From DATLNF01 sp046590575 (GTDB lineage: Bacteria; Actinomycetota; Actinomycetes; BP-191), in assembly GCA_046590575.1 (NCBI GenBank), contig JBKJUS010000138.1:1-8228 (forward strand): a stretch of DNA of 8,228 nt. The letters run 5' to 3'. Position 1 is the stretch's first letter. Every line of letters starts with the position of its first letter. Shown here one piece after another: positions 6,120-8,228 of the stretch. Under the pieces are notes generated by a model that saw only the letters and a list, made by a program, of their open reading frames with translations, had not been told where the DNA came from and did not search any database. The position numbers and the translations under genes were made by a program.

Positions 6120-7120
6120 GCGGCACCTCTGTCACCGCCGTGTCGCTGGGGCTCTGGCAGGACAGTGACCCGATGGAGGCGCTGGCCACCGCCACGGCAG
6201 CCGACGAGTGCGGCTACGAGAGCCTCTGGATCGGGGAGATGGCGACCTTCGACGCCTTCACCCTGGCCACAGCAATCGGTGTACGGCACCCACGGCTGCG
6301 CCTGACCGTGGGCCCGCTCGCCCCGGCCGTGCGGGATCCCGTCGGGTTGGCGATGGGAGTGGCCAGCGTGCAGGCGCTCACCGGTCAGCCGGTGGGGCTC
6401 GCCCTCGGTGCATCCAGCCCGACGGTGGTGCGGCGCTGGCACGGCCGTCCGTACTCACGCACCGCGCGGACCCTGCGCGAAGCCCTCGAGGTGATGCGCC
6501 CGCTGTTGGACGGGGAAAAGGTTTCCCACCACGGCGAGGTCGTCTCGACCGACGGCTATCACCTTCGGCTGCCGGCGCCGAGGTCAACCCTGACGCTCGC
6601 CGCCTTCGGTCCTGAGTCGGTTCGGACTGCTGGCCGCCTCGCCGACCGAATGGTCGTCAACCTCTGCACACCCGAGCTCGTCACCCGGCTGCGCGCCGGG
6701 CTCGAGCAGGCCGCCGCCGCCGCATCGCGCCCGACACCTCCGCTGTCGATCTGGGTCCCGGCGGCAGTCGACCCCACTGAGGCGACCATCGGACAGCTGA
6801 CCCGCGCGCTGGTCGCGTATCTGGCCGCACCGGGCTACGGCGAGATGTTCGCCTCCGCAGGATTCGCCGACCTGGTGAGTTACGCCCGGTCGGGAGCCGC
6901 GCCACGTGACGTCCTCGCTCGGGTGCCGGCAGAGCTGCCCGCCGCAGTGGGCCTCGTCGGCGACGAGGCGACCTGCCGTCGACGTATCGCCGCCTACCGC
7001 GACGCCGGGGCGGACGACGTCGTACTCGTTCCGGCGACAGCAGGTGACCCCGCGGGGGCTCGCACCCTCGCCGCGCTGTCCTCGGCATCAGTCCCGAACC
7101 CGGCCGGGCTTGTCGAATGA
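6116..7120 (+). CDS. Luciferase-like (LLM class) oxidoreductase, probably F420-dependent
   Basis: A 334-residue single-domain protein of the bacterial luciferase-like TIM-barrel superfamily. Features in order: a first strand and helix with DECGYESLWIGE (residues 30-41), the segment TVGPLAPAVRDPVGLAMGVASVQALTG in two parts (64-78, 79-90), and LALGASSPTVVRRWHG (95-110). The last stretch is typical of actinobacterial F420-dependent members, including the group of mycobacterial Rv3093c-like proteins. A later LAAFGPES and GRLADRMVVN segment (about 160-185) also fits the family. The F420 preference is inferred; FMNH2 cannot be excluded. The ATG overlaps the dehydrogenase stop as ATGA and has its own ribosome site. 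The reaction is unknown. Members oxidise alcohols, reduce enones or insert oxygen, so a redox step on a pathway intermediate is plausible. Confidence 0.88.
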   Translation: MSGTSVTAVSLGLWQDSDPMEALATATAADECGYESLWIGEMATFDAFTLATAIGVRHPRLRLTVGPLAPAVRDPVGLAMGVASVQALTGQPVGLALGASSPTVVRRWHGRPYSRTARTLREALEVMRPLLDGEKVSHHGEVVSTDGYHLRLPAPRSTLTLAAFGPESVRTAGRLADRMVVNLCTPELVTRLRAGLEQAAAAASRPTPPLSIWVPAAVDPTEATIGQLTRALVAYLAAPGYGEMFASAGFADLVSYARSGAAPRDVLARVPAELPAAVGLVGDEATCRRRIAAYRDAGADDVVLVPATAGDPAGARTLAALSSASVPNPAGLVE

Positions 7121-8228
7121 AGGCGCTGATCTACGACGCAGTGCGGACACCTCGCGGCAAAGCTGGAAAAGGTGCCCTCTCGGGAACGCGACCCGTGGAC
7201 CTGCTCGCCACAGTGCTGGGCGCGCTCGTCGAGCGACTTCGTCTCGACACTGCGCAGATCAGCGATCTCGTTGTCGGCTGCAGCAGCGCAACCGGCGAGC
7301 AGGGCGGCAACATCGCCCGCACGGCCGCCCTCTACGCGGGATGGAGCGACAACGTCGCGGGAGCCACCCTGTCGCGGCTGTGCTGTTCCGGGGTGGATGC
7401 CCTCGCCACCGTCGCCGCCAAGATCGATGCCGGGGTGAACGACCTCGCAGTGGCCGGCGGCGTGGAGTCGATGTCGCGGGTAGGAATGTTCGAAGACCGC
7501 GGCCCGATCTTCTCCGACCCCGAGGTGGCGGCGGCCGCCGGCTTCCTGCACATCGGGGTGGCCGCCGACGCGCTCGCGAGTCAGAGCGGGATCTCGCGTC
7601 AGAGGCTCGACCGCTGGGCGGTTCGATCCAACGCCCGGGCCGCGCAGGCCCAAGCGGAGAACAGGTTCGCCAGCTCGCTGATATCAGTGCGTGATCGGGG
7701 CGGCGACGTGCTGCTCGACCACGATGAGTGCATTCGCGCTGGGCTCACCGACGAGGACGTCGCCGCCCTCGCGCCGCTGTTCGCCGCCGAAGCCGCGGGG
7801 CCGGGGTCCTCCGTCGTACGAGAGCGGATGCCCGCGGTGGACCTCGTCGCATCGCACACCCTCGCTACGTCGCCGAAGATGGTCGACGGCGCATCAGCGG
7901 CACTCCTTGGAGTGCACGGGGTTCTCGATGTGCCAGCGCGAGCCCGCGTGGTCTCAGCGGCCAACGTCGCAGTGCGCTCGCCGCTGCTCACTGGCGCAGC
8001 AGTCGCCGTGCACACCGCTCTCGACCGCGCCGGCATGACGGTCGCCGACGTCGACCTCTTCGAGATCAACGAGTCCTACGCCGCCGTGCCGCTGCACTTC
8101 CTGCAGTGCTACGACGTCGACGAGGATCGGGTCAACGTCAACGGCGGTGCGCTCGCGATGGGGCATCCGCTCGGCGCGACCGGGGGGATGCTCCTGGCGA
8201 TCCTCCTCGACGAGCTCGAGCGGCGCGA
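7117..8228 (+). CDS. Thiolase (acetyl-CoA acyltransferase family), C-terminus cut by right edge
   Basis: The window holds 370 residues of a thiolase that should cleave a 3-ketoacyl-CoA with CoA to release acetyl- or propionyl-CoA. The start MKALIYDAVRTPRG matches the family. The nucleophile is Cys89 in LSRLCCSGVDAL, followed by AGGVESMSR (113-121), the NEAFA-type motif as NESYA with Asn318, and GHPLGATGG with the catalytic His350. The final CxGGG motif with the proton-shuttle cysteine is beyond the edge, probably within 20-30 residues. A second cysteine, Cys90, sits directly after the nucleophile where many thiolases have Ala or Gly. The ATG overlaps the previous stop as ATGA with no clear ribosome site, so translation is probably coupled. 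A degradative role fits better than biosynthesis because of the upstream oxygenase and dehydrogenase. Chain-length preference is not visible. Confidence 0.92.
   Translation, partial: MKALIYDAVRTPRGKAGKGALSGTRPVDLLATVLGALVERLRLDTAQISDLVVGCSSATGEQGGNIARTAALYAGWSDNVAGATLSRLCCSGVDALATVAAKIDAGVNDLAVAGGVESMSRVGMFEDRGPIFSDPEVAAAAGFLHIGVAADALASQSGISRQRLDRWAVRSNARAAQAQAENRFASSLISVRDRGGDVLLDHDECIRAGLTDEDVAALAPLFAAEAAGPGSSVVRERMPAVDLVASHTLATSPKMVDGASAALLGVHGVLDVPARARVVSAANVAVRSPLLTGAAVAVHTALDRAGMTVADVDLFEINESYAAVPLHFLQCYDVDEDRVNVNGGALAMGHPLGATGGMLLAILLDELERR

Noticed and set aside
6994..7653. Minus-strand open frame of about 219 codons opposite the thiolase
   Set aside because: It is antisense to conserved thiolase motifs and shows no recognisable domain.

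Overview
This is a high-G+C window of actinobacterial character. The codons are strongly G/C-ending, one start is GTG, four successive genes share ATGA stop/start overlaps, and there is an F420-type luciferase-like oxidoreductase, a PaaN-type aldehyde dehydrogenase without a MaoC domain, and an HxlR regulator. I cannot name a genus from sequence alone. Seven protein genes fill nearly all of the window. I saw no RNA gene, insertion sequence or CRISPR array.

Layout: two genes point left. One is an acyl-CoA synthetase cut by the left edge (1-1396). The other is a regulator made of two tandem HxlR domains (1446-2387). Five genes point right: a carotenoid-cleavage-oxygenase family enzyme (2507-3973), a lipocalin-like protein (3970-4425), a PaaN-type aldehyde dehydrogenase (4422-6119), a luciferase-like flavin/F420 oxidoreductase (6116-7120) and a thiolase cut by the right edge (7117-8228). 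Each junction in the rightward set is a 4-base ATGA overlap, so this is one tightly coupled operon. The 119-base divergent gap (2388-2506) holds a good sigma-70-like promoter for the operon, with inverted repeats on it and just upstream.

Working model (inference): this is a small catabolic cluster under local control. The oxygenase would cleave a C=C bond of a hydrophobic alkene, such as an apocarotenoid, phenylpropanoid or stilbene-like compound, to give an aldehyde. The PaaN-type enzyme would oxidise an aldehyde, perhaps one already carried on CoA. The acyl-CoA synthetase would make a CoA thioester and the thiolase would cleave it into central metabolism. The oxidoreductase and lipocalin-like protein have no assigned step. 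I do not recognise this gene combination as a described pathway and the substrate is unknown.
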